From the NCBI GenBank assembly GCA_017993775.1, contig JAGOMA010000016.1:59097-123096 (forward strand): a stretch of 64,000 nt of DNA, read 5' to 3'. Made by a program: the position numbers and the translations under genes. This DNA is from Chloroflexota bacterium. Its GTDB lineage: Bacteria > Chloroflexota > Anaerolineae > Promineifilales > Promineifilaceae. Below are positions 36,746 to 47,100 of this stretch, in pieces. The notes beneath the pieces were generated by a model that searched no databases, had not been told where the DNA came from, and saw only the letters and a list, made by a program, of their open reading frames with translations. Every line of letters starts with the position of its first letter. Position 1 is the stretch's first letter.

Positions 36746-38899
36746 TTACACCTCTAAGTTCCTTTCGTTCACCAGGCGGCCCATTTTTTGCAGCTCTCGG
36801 CGCGTGCCATGCATCAAATGATCCATGCCCACCACCTGCCCATTCGCCGCCGCCAAATAGGCAGCGGTCACCAAAATATTGCGGATGTTGCCACCGGCGA
36901 TATCGAAGCGTTCAGCCATCAGCTCCAGGTCCACATCCTCGCCGCGCGGCACGTCCGGCGGGAACAACGCCTGCCAGATACGCAGCCGATCGGCGGCTTT
37001 CGGGAAGGGGAAATCCAGCGCAAACTGCAGCCGGCGCATGAACGCATCGTCCAGATTGTTGCGCAGGTTGGTCGCCAAAATCGTGACCCCGTCATACGAT
37101 TCCATGCGCTGGAGCAAATAGCTGATCTCAATGTTGGCGTAGCGGTCGTGGGCATCTTTTACTTCGGAGCGTTTGCCAAAAATGGCGTCGGCTTCATCAA
37201 AAAAGAGAATGGCGTTGCTGCTCTCCGCTTCGCTGAAAATGCGCTCCAGGTTCTTTTCCGTTTCGCCGATGTATTTGCTGACCATGCTGGAGAGGTCGAT
37301 TTTGAACAAATCCAATCCCAACTCACCGGCGATGACTTCGGCGGCCATGGTTTTGCCGGTGCCCGGCTGGCCAAAGAAGAGGCCAGTGACCCCGGCGCTG
37401 GCGGCCAATTTTTTACCGACGCCCCATTTTTCCAGCACCAACGGCCGTTGCCGTACCGTAGCCACCATTTCCCGCAGCAGTTCCACCTGGTCGGGCGGCA
37501 AAATCAGATCATCCCACGCATAACGCGGGCTGATTTTCCGCGCCAACGTCGCCAGCCGGGGGTTTGAATGGGCGCGCGCCGCCGCAAACAAATCCACGCT
37601 GGACAGGGAACGGCCGTTCTGCACCGCCATGTCTCGCGCCGTACTCACCAAATCCCGCAGTTGGCCGGTCGATAAGGTAAACTGACCGGCAAAAGCCAGC
37701 ATGTCCAGGTCCGAATCAACCAGATCGCCCTGTAAAAAGGTGGTCAGCAGCCGCTGGCGCTGCTCGGTATCCGGCAGGGCAAATTCCAGCCAGCGCAGGT
37801 GGCGCGTGCGAGCCAACTGCTGCGGCTGCCACCGTTTCTCCCCGGCGATGAGCACCATGCCAGGGTGCGCCCACAACGCCGTCAGCAAATCGGGCGCAGG
37901 AACGCCATCATCCAGGGTATCATCCCAGCCGGTGACGTGCGGCACGGCATTCAGCAGTAATGCGTCGCGCAGCAGCAGGCGCACAGCCTCCAGCGCCGAG
38001 AGTTCCAGAGCGAGCGCTGTTTTCATATTCAGGGTTAGCAGCGGCCGACCACTGCGTTTGGCCAATACTTGGGCGGCTGTCTCTTTCGCCAACTGGTCGC
38101 GGCCCCAAAGGACCAAAATTTCATCTGCGGCGGCCAATGGGGTCAGGGACACGGCCGTTTTCGGCGGCAGCAAGGCCAGGTCTGGCCTGGGCGCGTCATC
38201 AAATTTCACATGATCCTTGAGCAGGGTGGGCGGCTGGTAACGCCCCAGCAACACCCAATTGACCAGCGCCTCATCGGGGAACAGCCCCATTTCCACCGGC
38301 GGCTGCCGGTGAACACCCGCCTCAGCCTCCAGGGCGATGAGGTGGTGGCGCAGCAGCGGCGCGTCATCGCGGAAATAGGCCAGATGCAGCAAGCGGTCCG
38401 GGTGCGGGTGACACAACAAATCGAGCACCAGGTTGAGCGACGGCCGTCGGCGGGTTAAATCATCCTGCAAAAAGGCATAAACCTTGCCATAGCGCGCATC
38501 TAACTGCGGCGCAAGACTGATGAGAAAGGCATCCAGCGCAAAACGATTCAGGCCCAGCAGTGTCGCCAGACGATACAAACGCAGCGGCTCGCCGATGTCT
38601 TCAGCGTGGGAAACGAGGGCGGCGATTTGCGCCTGCACGTCGGCCAGGGCGGCCAGATAGGGCGCATCGTCTTCGTCGTCCAGTTCAACGGAGCCGTGGC
38701 CAAACGGCCGTTCCAGCAGCGCATACGCTTGAGTCGCCGACAGGTGGTATAGGCTCAGCGGCGCGTCTGCTTCCGGCGGCGACTGGGATTTCTGGAAACG
38801 CTGGATTTGCCGGTGCAGCAAAATATCCAGGCGCGCCAGTTCCAATTGTAAATGCTGAAAACTAAGGTCTACGTCCAATTTTTGCTCGCGTGTTGTCAT
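36746..38899 (-). CDS. eCIS-associated AAA+ ATPase (Afp15/Pvc15-like)
   Basis: The 717 residues comprise an N-terminal helical region and winged or degenerate ATPase-like part (about 1-440), then a canonical AAA+ module: GLFFGQPGTGKTMAAEV (Walker A, about 509), ILFFDEADAIFGKRSEV (Walker B, about 565), VTILATNLRNNLDDAFMRRL (sensor 1 and arginine finger). This ATPase is a hallmark of eCIS loci and is thought to act in particle assembly or cargo loading. Its ATG overlaps the VWA gene stop (ATGA), linking the signalling and structural parts of the locus. Confidence 0.92.
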   Translation of the reverse strand: MTTREQKLDVDLSFQHLQLELARLDILLHRQIQRFQKSQSPPEADAPLSLYHLSATQAYALLERPFGHGSVELDDEDDAPYLAALADVQAQIAALVSHAEDIGEPLRLYRLATLLGLNRFALDAFLISLAPQLDARYGKVYAFLQDDLTRRRPSLNLVLDLLCHPHPDRLLHLAYFRDDAPLLRHHLIALEAEAGVHRQPPVEMGLFPDEALVNWVLLGRYQPPTLLKDHVKFDDAPRPDLALLPPKTAVSLTPLAAADEILVLWGRDQLAKETAAQVLAKRSGRPLLTLNMKTALALELSALEAVRLLLRDALLLNAVPHVTGWDDTLDDGVPAPDLLTALWAHPGMVLIAGEKRWQPQQLARTRHLRWLEFALPDTEQRQRLLTTFLQGDLVDSDLDMLAFAGQFTLSTGQLRDLVSTARDMAVQNGRSLSSVDLFAAARAHSNPRLATLARKISPRYAWDDLILPPDQVELLREMVATVRQRPLVLEKWGVGKKLAASAGVTGLFFGQPGTGKTMAAEVIAGELGLDLFKIDLSSMVSKYIGETEKNLERIFSEAESSNAILFFDEADAIFGKRSEVKDAHDRYANIEISYLLQRMESYDGVTILATNLRNNLDDAFMRRLQFALDFPFPKAADRLRIWQALFPPDVPRGEDVDLELMAERFDIAGGNIRNILVTAAYLAAANGQVVGMDHLMHGTRRELQKMGRLVNERNLEV

Positions 38900-41127
38900 C
38901 GGGCGGCCCCATTTTGGCCGACGGCCGTGGGCGCGGCAGCCGCTGCGCCATTTGCCTCCGGCGAAGTTTCCGGCGGCACGACATGAAAGGTGAAGATCGT
39001 CGTTCGTCCAATTTGGATGCGGGAATCGCGGTCGGTGCGTAAGGGAACCGGTTCGCGGACGGCAATTTTTGTCTCGTTAACAAACGTGCCGTTACTGCTG
39101 CCCAGGTCTTCCAGGAAATAATCATTGCCTTCAAACGTAAAACGGGCATGCTGCCGGGAAATGTGGCGGTCGTTGGCGATGGTCAGATCGGCGTTTTCGC
39201 GGCCAATGGTGAAGGGAAACCGGGTGATTTCCCATTGGCCGACGTGGGCAACGGCCGTATCCGGCGAACTGATCAGCGTTAGAATCACCGGCTCCGGCAC
39301 GCCATCAATCAGCGGGTTTACCACCGGCTGTCCGGCTATACTATCCATATTCAGCCCAGGAATTAAAATGCGCCGTCCCTGCCGCCGCCCGATGCCCAAC
39401 CCACCGCGCCAGCCGCTCGCCAAACCAAAGACCAGCAAGGCGATAATCAAAAATATAAGCAGTGGGTTGCTGCGCAAGGTTTTGCCGGTCTGCACCCATT
39501 GGCTGTCTGGCTGGGTGTAGCTGAAATTGTAGCTGGCCATCGTTAGCGGGGCATTGGTTGCATCAAGCGCCTCGGCGACGAGGGTGTAATTACCACCAGG
39601 AATGCGCAGAGGTACAACGGCCGTTCCCGTGCTGTCTACCTCCAAAGGAAAACTGTCTACTTCTAGATTAGTGGCCCGGTCGATGAGACGGCCGTTTAGC
39701 CCCGTCACCCCGGCCGCATTTTGCAGCTGCACTTGCAGGCGCAGCGTGGCGGCGTCATCCTCCAGCCGCAGCGAGCGCAAATTGATGCGGGCCGGTTCGT
39801 CGGCAACCTGCACGCCGGTCAGGGTCAGGCGCAGCGGCTGCGGCGGATCGTACTGGAAGTGGTATTCAGCCGTCAGCGGCGCGCCTGATTCCAGACGTAC
39901 GACCTCGCCGGTCTTCTGCCGCGGCGTCACTTTGACCACATACCGCTCGCCCGGCAGCAGCGCGTCTGTTTGCAGGGTAATCCCCTGCACAGAACTGGGC
40001 GACTGGATGTTGCGCAGGTCTACCTGCACATTGTCTTGCTCATCCAGCGTCTCGATTTGCAAGCTGCCTACGTTGGGCAAATTTGTCAGAGCCACGTCAA
40101 ATTGAAAGTGATCGGCCTGCGCATCGTAGCGGAAATTGCCAATGTCCACGGCCGTTATCCCCAGCCGTTCGCGGTAATCCTGACCGGCATAAAAGCCAAA
40201 CGAGCCGCCCAGCGGCTTCTGGCCGTCGGCGAGCGTCAGCAGCAGCGTTCCACGTTGGAATCCGGGGCCTGGTTTTAACTCGGCCTGCGCCAGCCATTGG
40301 CTGCTCACGGTCGCCACCACTGTTTTGATCAACTCGTTCAATTCGTCAGGATTACCCGTGGCCGCGATGCCGCCTGTGCTGGCCGACAGTTTGTCCAGGG
40401 TGGCCGTATTTACCAGGTCGGGTCTGGCGGCGACGCCGATTGTGTGGATGGGAATGTCTACAGTCCGGCTGGCGGCGTAGGCGACGAGCTGATCATAAGT
40501 GTACGCGCTGCAAGGGCTGTTCTGACCGCGCTGCACTTCGTCACGGCCGTCGGTAAAGATAACCATCGCGCCGCGCGGCGAGTTGCCGGAAACATCTTCC
40601 AGGGCTTGCATGGCGGTATACGCCACGTTGTAGAGGCAGGTGCCGTTGTCGGCTACGGTGATGGCGTTGATGGCCGCCAGCAGCTGCGCTTTGTCGTTGG
40701 TGAAGGGCTGGACGAGGCTGATGGTTTCGTCGAAGCGGATGACGGCGAAGTTGGTGTCTGGTGGGGCGGCGTTGACCAGGTTTACGGCCGTTTCCTGCAC
40801 ATTGGGCAGCACGGCGCTCATACTGCCGCTGGCATCAATGACCAGCGCAACGTAGTAGGGCGGTTTTTCGATGGTGGCCGGGAATTGACGGCCGTCTTCC
40901 AATAAAACCGCCGCCGATTGGATTTCGGCATCGGGGAACGGCCGTCCGGCCTCATCTTGCAGGGTAAAATACACATTGGCCAGCACACGGCCGCGTCCTT
41001 CGCTGGTCTCCGAATCCAGAACAATGGTTCGCGGCGCGGCATCCTGCGCCAACGTGCGCGGCGCGTGGGCAATCGCCCCGGTCATAACAGCCAATATGAA
41101 GCTAAAAATGAGGAATGGTTTTCGCAT
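38896..41127 (-). CDS. VWA domain - transmembrane - FHA protein
   Basis: From ATG 41127 the product has 743 residues. MRKPFLIFSFILAVMTGAIAHAPRTLAQ is a signal peptide (shown in part: hydrophobic residues 4-20, cleavage near AQDA). A VWA domain follows (about 92-270), with MIDAS residues D98-x-S-x-S and FTDGRDE. Beta-rich domains cover about 270-540. One transmembrane helix lies near 552-575 (LLIFLIIALLVFGLASGW). A C-terminal FHA domain occupies about 629-705, with FTIGREN, ISRQHARF and GSSNGTFVN. The predicted topology puts VWA outside and FHA inside. The 18 codons upstream of the chosen start derive from a spacer repeat. Confidence 0.88.
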   Translation of the reverse strand: MRKPFLIFSFILAVMTGAIAHAPRTLAQDAAPRTIVLDSETSEGRGRVLANVYFTLQDEAGRPFPDAEIQSAAVLLEDGRQFPATIEKPPYYVALVIDASGSMSAVLPNVQETAVNLVNAAPPDTNFAVIRFDETISLVQPFTNDKAQLLAAINAITVADNGTCLYNVAYTAMQALEDVSGNSPRGAMVIFTDGRDEVQRGQNSPCSAYTYDQLVAYAASRTVDIPIHTIGVAARPDLVNTATLDKLSASTGGIAATGNPDELNELIKTVVATVSSQWLAQAELKPGPGFQRGTLLLTLADGQKPLGGSFGFYAGQDYRERLGITAVDIGNFRYDAQADHFQFDVALTNLPNVGSLQIETLDEQDNVQVDLRNIQSPSSVQGITLQTDALLPGERYVVKVTPRQKTGEVVRLESGAPLTAEYHFQYDPPQPLRLTLTGVQVADEPARINLRSLRLEDDAATLRLQVQLQNAAGVTGLNGRLIDRATNLEVDSFPLEVDSTGTAVVPLRIPGGNYTLVAEALDATNAPLTMASYNFSYTQPDSQWVQTGKTLRSNPLLIFLIIALLVFGLASGWRGGLGIGRRQGRRILIPGLNMDSIAGQPVVNPLIDGVPEPVILTLISSPDTAVAHVGQWEITRFPFTIGRENADLTIANDRHISRQHARFTFEGNDYFLEDLGSSNGTFVNETKIAVREPVPLRTDRDSRIQIGRTTIFTFHVVPPETSPEANGAAAAAPTAVGQNGAAR

Positions 41128-41188
41128 GAGCACCAATTTGGGCAGTTTTAGATTCGACCAATCTTCCCAAGTTGAAAACATAGGAACC

Positions 41189-44100
41189 TTAGTCGTCGTT
41201 TAACACGTCAACCTGCACCGGCGAGCCGCTAAGCCCCCGGTATTCAACCGGCTGATTGTTCGTCGCCACCGGCCCCAGGCTGATGGTGCAGGGCTGATTG
41301 GGATCGGCGGAATTGTTGACGGTGGCCGTAATCGTCACCAGAACGCCGGTTTGCCAATTGGTCGTGGTGATGTCTACCGAATTGCCACCTGGTCCGTTGC
41401 CAGCAACGCTGCACACGTTGTTGGCGCTGGAGGCGGAGATGGGAATGCGCACAGTGCCGGTTGGCTGGCTATTGAGCGTTACGGTGAAGGTGGCGGTGTG
41501 GTTAGGGGCAGTCAGCGTTTCGCTGATGACCGAGGGGACCGGATTGGTGCGCAAAATACCGGCCGTGTCATCGTCGATCACGCTGACGGAAACGGCCGTA
41601 GGCACCACCGCCGCATACGCTTCATCCGTCGTCGAAATGGAAGCCGTCAGCGCGCACGTCTGGTTGCTGCCATCCACAAAATTGGCCGGCGTGGTCACCG
41701 TGACCACTTCTCCGGCCACCCAGTTGGCGGCCGTAAACGCCGGAATCGCGCTAACGGTGCAGATCGGATTGCTGCTGGCGTAGGTCACGGTTGTGGTCAC
41801 GGGCGGCTGCGAAGTCAGGCGCACGGTGAACGTGGCCGAGTTGAGGCCAACCGTGTCGGTTATGGTCAGGCTGGTCGGCGTGACCACAAAACCGGCCGTA
41901 TCGTCGTTGACAACGTCAACGCGGATGCCGGGGACATTGCCAGGACCAAGGGCCGCGTAGTTGGGGTCCGGGCTGCTGGGATCGCCGCCGGTGATATTAC
42001 ACACCCGGTCAGCGCCCTGGTCGATGTTGTCGGGAACGGCCGTTACCGTCACCGTAACGCCGGTTTGCCAGCTGGCCGCCGGGATAACCTGGGGCGATGG
42101 CACGCTGCACACAGCGGAATCACTGAGCAGCGGAATCGTCACCGGACCTGTCGGCTGGCTGCCCAGACGGATGGTAAACGTGGCGGTATTCGCGCCGGTC
42201 GAATCGGTGACGGAGAGAATGTCGGTGCTCATGGTGATGGACACCTGGTCGTCGTTGGCGACGGTGACAATAACTTCGGGCACGGCCGTCAGGGGCAGGC
42301 CCGCATAAATAGAGTCGCCCGCTATGGATTCAGCCCTGATCTGGCAGGTACGATTCAGATTTTCGATGTCGTCCGACGCGCCCGTTACGGTGACGCTGAC
42401 GCCGGTTTGCCAATTGCTGCTCGTTAGAGCGGTCGGGGTGGACACCGTACAGGCAATCGGATCGCTGGAGGCAAACGTGACATTGACATTGGTCGCCGGC
42501 TGACTGGTGAGGCGCACGTTAAACGTGGCGGTATTGACGCCCACCGTATCGGTAACACGCAACGTAGCCGGCGAGGTCAGGAAACCGGCCACATCATCGT
42601 TGCCCACAGTCACGCTGACCGGGCTGGGCGACAGGCCGTTGTAGGCCGAATCGGTGGAAGTGGCAACGGCCGTGATGCTGCATGGCGGTTGGCTCGTTAC
42701 ACCTTCATCAACGTTGTTAATCGATGTGGTAATAGTTACCGGTTTGCCGGTTTGCCAGGAGGCGGCATTCAGAACCACATCGCCGCTCGGCGCCTGGCAT
42801 GAGGCGCTGCTGCTGGAAAATGCCAGCGTAACATCCGCTGTGGGGGCGCTTGTCAGCGTAACCAGGAAGGCGCTGCTGTTAAGGCCGGTCGTATCGGTGA
42901 TGCGCAGAGAGGCTGGCGCGACAGCATAGCCCGCCACGTCATCGTTGACCACCATCACAGATAGACTACCGGGGTTCAGCGTGGTGTAGTTTGGATCGGC
43001 GGTGGTGACGGTGGGGACCAGATTGCAGGTCACGTTACTGTCGGCAATGTCATCGGGGGTGGCGGTGATGGTGGCCCAAACGCCGCTGTCCCAATTGGAC
43101 GCATCCAGAGGCGTAATGGCGCTAACCGAGCATTTGCTGTTGGCGGCGTAGGAAATCGTGACCGGGCTTACCGGCTCGCTGGTCAACCAGATTGAGAAGG
43201 AAAGCGAATTTAAGCCCACGGTATCTGTCAGCACCAGGTTCTGCGCCGTGACCACGTAGCCGGCCTGATCGTCATCGGCGACGGTGAAGGTGTAGTCGGG
43301 GGGATTGATCTGGTAGGAGGTGTCGTTGGTGGTCACGGTGATTTGCGCCGTACAGGGTTGGTCCCCGTCGTCGATGGCGTCGTTGAAGGCCGTTACCGTC
43401 ACCGTCCGCACCCGACCCCAATCTGTGGCCGAGGCCGCGTCAAACAACTCGCTGGCCGGGCTGACACTGCACTGTCCATTACTGGCGACAAAATTCAAGG
43501 TCACGTTGCTCACCGGCCGGCTGCCCAAACTCGCCGTAAATGTGGTCGATTGGCTTATCCCAACCGTTTCGCTAACTACCATTTGCCCCGGCGCGCCAAT
43601 GAAAATTTGGGCCACATCATCGTTAACGATATTAATGTTGTCGGTGACATTCAGGCCGTCGTAATCGGATGTGCCGCTGGATGTGTGAACGATGGCCCCA
43701 ATGTGCGGGTCTTGCGGCTCGTCCACGTTATCGTTAACCGCCTGCACAAAAACAGTCTGCGAAATAATGGCGCTCGCCGTGGGGAATGTTAGCGTAAATG
43801 GCACGCCTGGCGCGCCCAACGTCGCTTGTGACCGCCCAACTTGCAGCTCGTTGTTGGGATCCACCCTCACAGACACCGTGGCCGTAGGTATTGAAGACAA
43901 ACGAACGGTATACGTCAGGCTGGTGGTGCCGGAAATGGGCGATTCAAACAGCAGCCCGCCGGTTGGACCGAGCAAAATCTGGGGATCATCGTCGTTGATG
44001 ACGGTAACGGCCGTACCCACCACATCCGGGAACAGCGTATAAAGCGCGTCGGCCGTATTGGGCGACAAGACAATTTTGCACGTCCCGCCCTGATCATTAT

Positions 44101-47100
44101 AGGACTCATCCACCGCCCGCACACTGACAGTCTGGTTCACGTTCCAGTTGGCCGGCGTAAAGACCAATGGAGTGGCGTTGACTACGCTGCATTGAGCATG
44201 GAACGGAGAAGGCGGCGGCACGGTGGAAGTGATGGCGAACGTAAAGGTAACGTCACTCAGTGGGCGGCTCGTCAGGCGGACGGAATACGCAGCCGTGCGG
44301 CTGGCCGTGGGAGCAGCCGGGTCTTCCTGAATGGAAGTTGGCGTTGGTCCGGTGAGCATAATACCGGCCTGATCGTTGTCGGTGATTCCAACGGTGGTTT
44401 CCGTACCTGTGCCCAAGGTAGCGGCCGTCGGCGCACTCAAGCGCACCAGGAAAGATTCTTGCGCTTCGGTTGGCGGCGGCGGGCCAATGGTGGTGTTTTC
44501 ATCCACTCTATCATCGACAATGGTGAAGGGAATCGCTTTAATGCCGGTTTCATACGCAGCCCAGGACACCTGTTGCGCGCCGGAAAAGGTGAAATCTTCT
44601 CCCTGAGTAGCCGTGCCTTCCACAATGGAGAAATTAACCGTGACGGCGCGGCTGCTTTGCCCGGTCATTTCCACATTCAAATTAATAACGCCGGCGCTCT
44701 CCTCCACGGTTGTTGGATTAACGGCGGTCAGGTTTACAACCGGCGGCGCGTCATCATCAAAAATTTGCACCGTCGCGGCATTGTCTTGCACCACAACACT
44801 CGGTGCATTGGAGAAAATGACCACGCCAAAAATTTCCGGCTGCGTCGCGTCGTCGCCTTCGTCCACCAGATCATCCAGAATATCGACGGTGATCTTTTTG
44901 CCGCCGGAAGTACCTGGCTCCCAGGTAACGCTGACCGTGACATGGTTAAAGTCGCGCAAATTGCCATCGCCAACGGCCGCGTTGGTTTCCAGGGTTCCGT
45001 TTTGCGTAGTCACATCGACCCAGGCTTCTGCGCTGGTTGCGCCGGTCATGGTGATGGGAATGGTGACCGATTTTGCGCCCTCGTTGACGGTGGCGTCGCC
45101 AATCACAATTTTGGGTTGGGCGTCATCGTCGGAGATGGTCAGCGCGGCTTTTTCGACGGCCAGCACCGCGCCCTGCACGTTGCTGAGAGTAATGGTCAAT
45201 GCTTCGTCCGGCTCGTCGATCACGTCCTGGAGAATGGCGATCTCGAAGGAACGCGCCCCGGTCTGCCCGGCGGCCCAGGAGAGTGCCCCGCTGGCGGCTG
45301 TGTAATCTTGTCCGGCAACGGCCGTATCATTGGCCGTGGCGTAACTCACTGTCACCGTCTCGCTGCTGCTGCCCTTCATTACCACAGACACGGTCGCCTT
45401 GCCACCCACAATCGACTCCAACACGCTGAGGTCAGAAATGGTCAGGGTGGGCGGCGCGTCATCGTCGGTGATGGTGATGATGGCCGTGCCGGTTCCCAAG
45501 GTCGCCTTCTTGGCATCGGATAAGACCAGCGAGAACGTGCGGTTCGGCTCATCCATTTCGTTGTTCAGGATGGGAATTTCGATAACCTGCGCTTCGGTGT
45601 CGCCTTTGGCCCAGGTAAGCGTGCCGGAAACGGCCGTGTAATCCACGCCATCCTTCGCCGTGCCCGCCACCAGCGCATACTTCACCGTCGCTTCGTCCCC
45701 ATTTTCGTTAACCACCGTTACCGAAACCGCCGCCTTTCCCGCCGATTCGGCCACGCTTGTATTGGCCACCGACAGAGCTGGCACATCCTTGATGTCCGTT
45801 ACGCTGAGGGTGAAGCTTTTTTGCAGCGTCCCACCCTGGCCATCCTCTACCTGCACGCGGATGCTGAGCTGGCTCTTGGTTTCAAAGTCGATTTCGGCGG
45901 CCGTTTTTAAATCGCTGCCGTCGATGACAAACATGCCGTTGTCCGTGCTGCCGGTTCCCGAAACCAGGCTGTAAGTAAACCCGGCGCTTTGTTGCTGGAT
46001 GCGGAAGAGGGCGCGCGGCTTTTGCGTAGGCTGGGAATTCAAGGCGACGTCGGGGTCAACGGCCGTAAACGACCCCACCACCGAGCCAATACTCACATTC
46101 TCGTCAAGCTTAGACGCGCTAAAGGTGATATTTGTGGGCGGGCTGTTGGGAACGGCCGTAGGCGCAGGTGTGGCCGTGGGCGCAGGCGTGGCTGATGGCG
46201 TGATAGCCGCAATGGCCTCCAGCGACACGTCGGCGGTGGCGGCGGCTTCGGCCACCTGGCTGCTGGCCGACTGCGCCGCCTGATCCAGGGCGGCGGCTTC
46301 TTGCGCGGCGGCGTCGGCCTGAGCTTGTAAGGCCGCCAGCTCTTCGGCGCTGGCTCCGGCGGCGCGGGCATCGTCCAGACGCTGCTGCGCCTCAGCGGCG
46401 CGCGCCTGAGCGGCGGCAGCGTCCTCGTTGGCTTTGTCGGCGATGGATTGCAGCTCTTGCAGCCGCTCGGCCTGGGCTTGTTCGATTTGCAAGAAAGCGA
46501 GATAACCCGCCCCGCCAATGAGCAGCAGGAAGAGCAAAAAGAACAGCAGCACGCGGCGCGAAATGCGTGGCCGAATTTCGACCTGGCCGGTTAAGGACTG
46601 CCAGTCTGATTTTTCGGTGCGGATGCGAATTTTGAAGGGCAGCACTTTGTTTTGGGCGAACCACGGCCGTTTGCGCGGCCGCAGCGAAAAGCCCACATAC
46701 GCTTCCTGGCCGGGCAGCACCTTTAACTTTTGTTCGCCTTCGCTAAAATCGGCCAGAACTGCGTTTTGTGGCTCTTCAAAATGGAACAGAAGCGCGTCGC
46801 TGTCGTCCAGGCCCATCACGGTGTACTGGTTGGGGAAATTGCCACGGTCGCTGATGGTCACCCGGCAGGTGACTTTTTCTTGCAGGTTGCTGGGGTGCAT
46901 GTCCAGGGCAAAATTTTCCCGTTCGGCTACAAGCAACTGCGAATAGGCTACTTCAACCTCGCCCTTGTCGGTTGCGGCAATGATTTTCAGGGTGTGGGTT
47001 CCGGCTAACAGGTCGTTGTCCGACAAAAAACTGACCAGGGTTTCCACCGTTTTGGTTTCTTCCGGCAGCAGCTTGAAATCGGTTTGGGACAATCTGATCC

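Noticed and set aside
41298..45523. Plus-strand frames opposite the giant kinase gene
   Set aside because: Antisense shadows of the Calx-beta repeats; they show no recognisable domain, and the minus-strand protein is continuous with clear domains.
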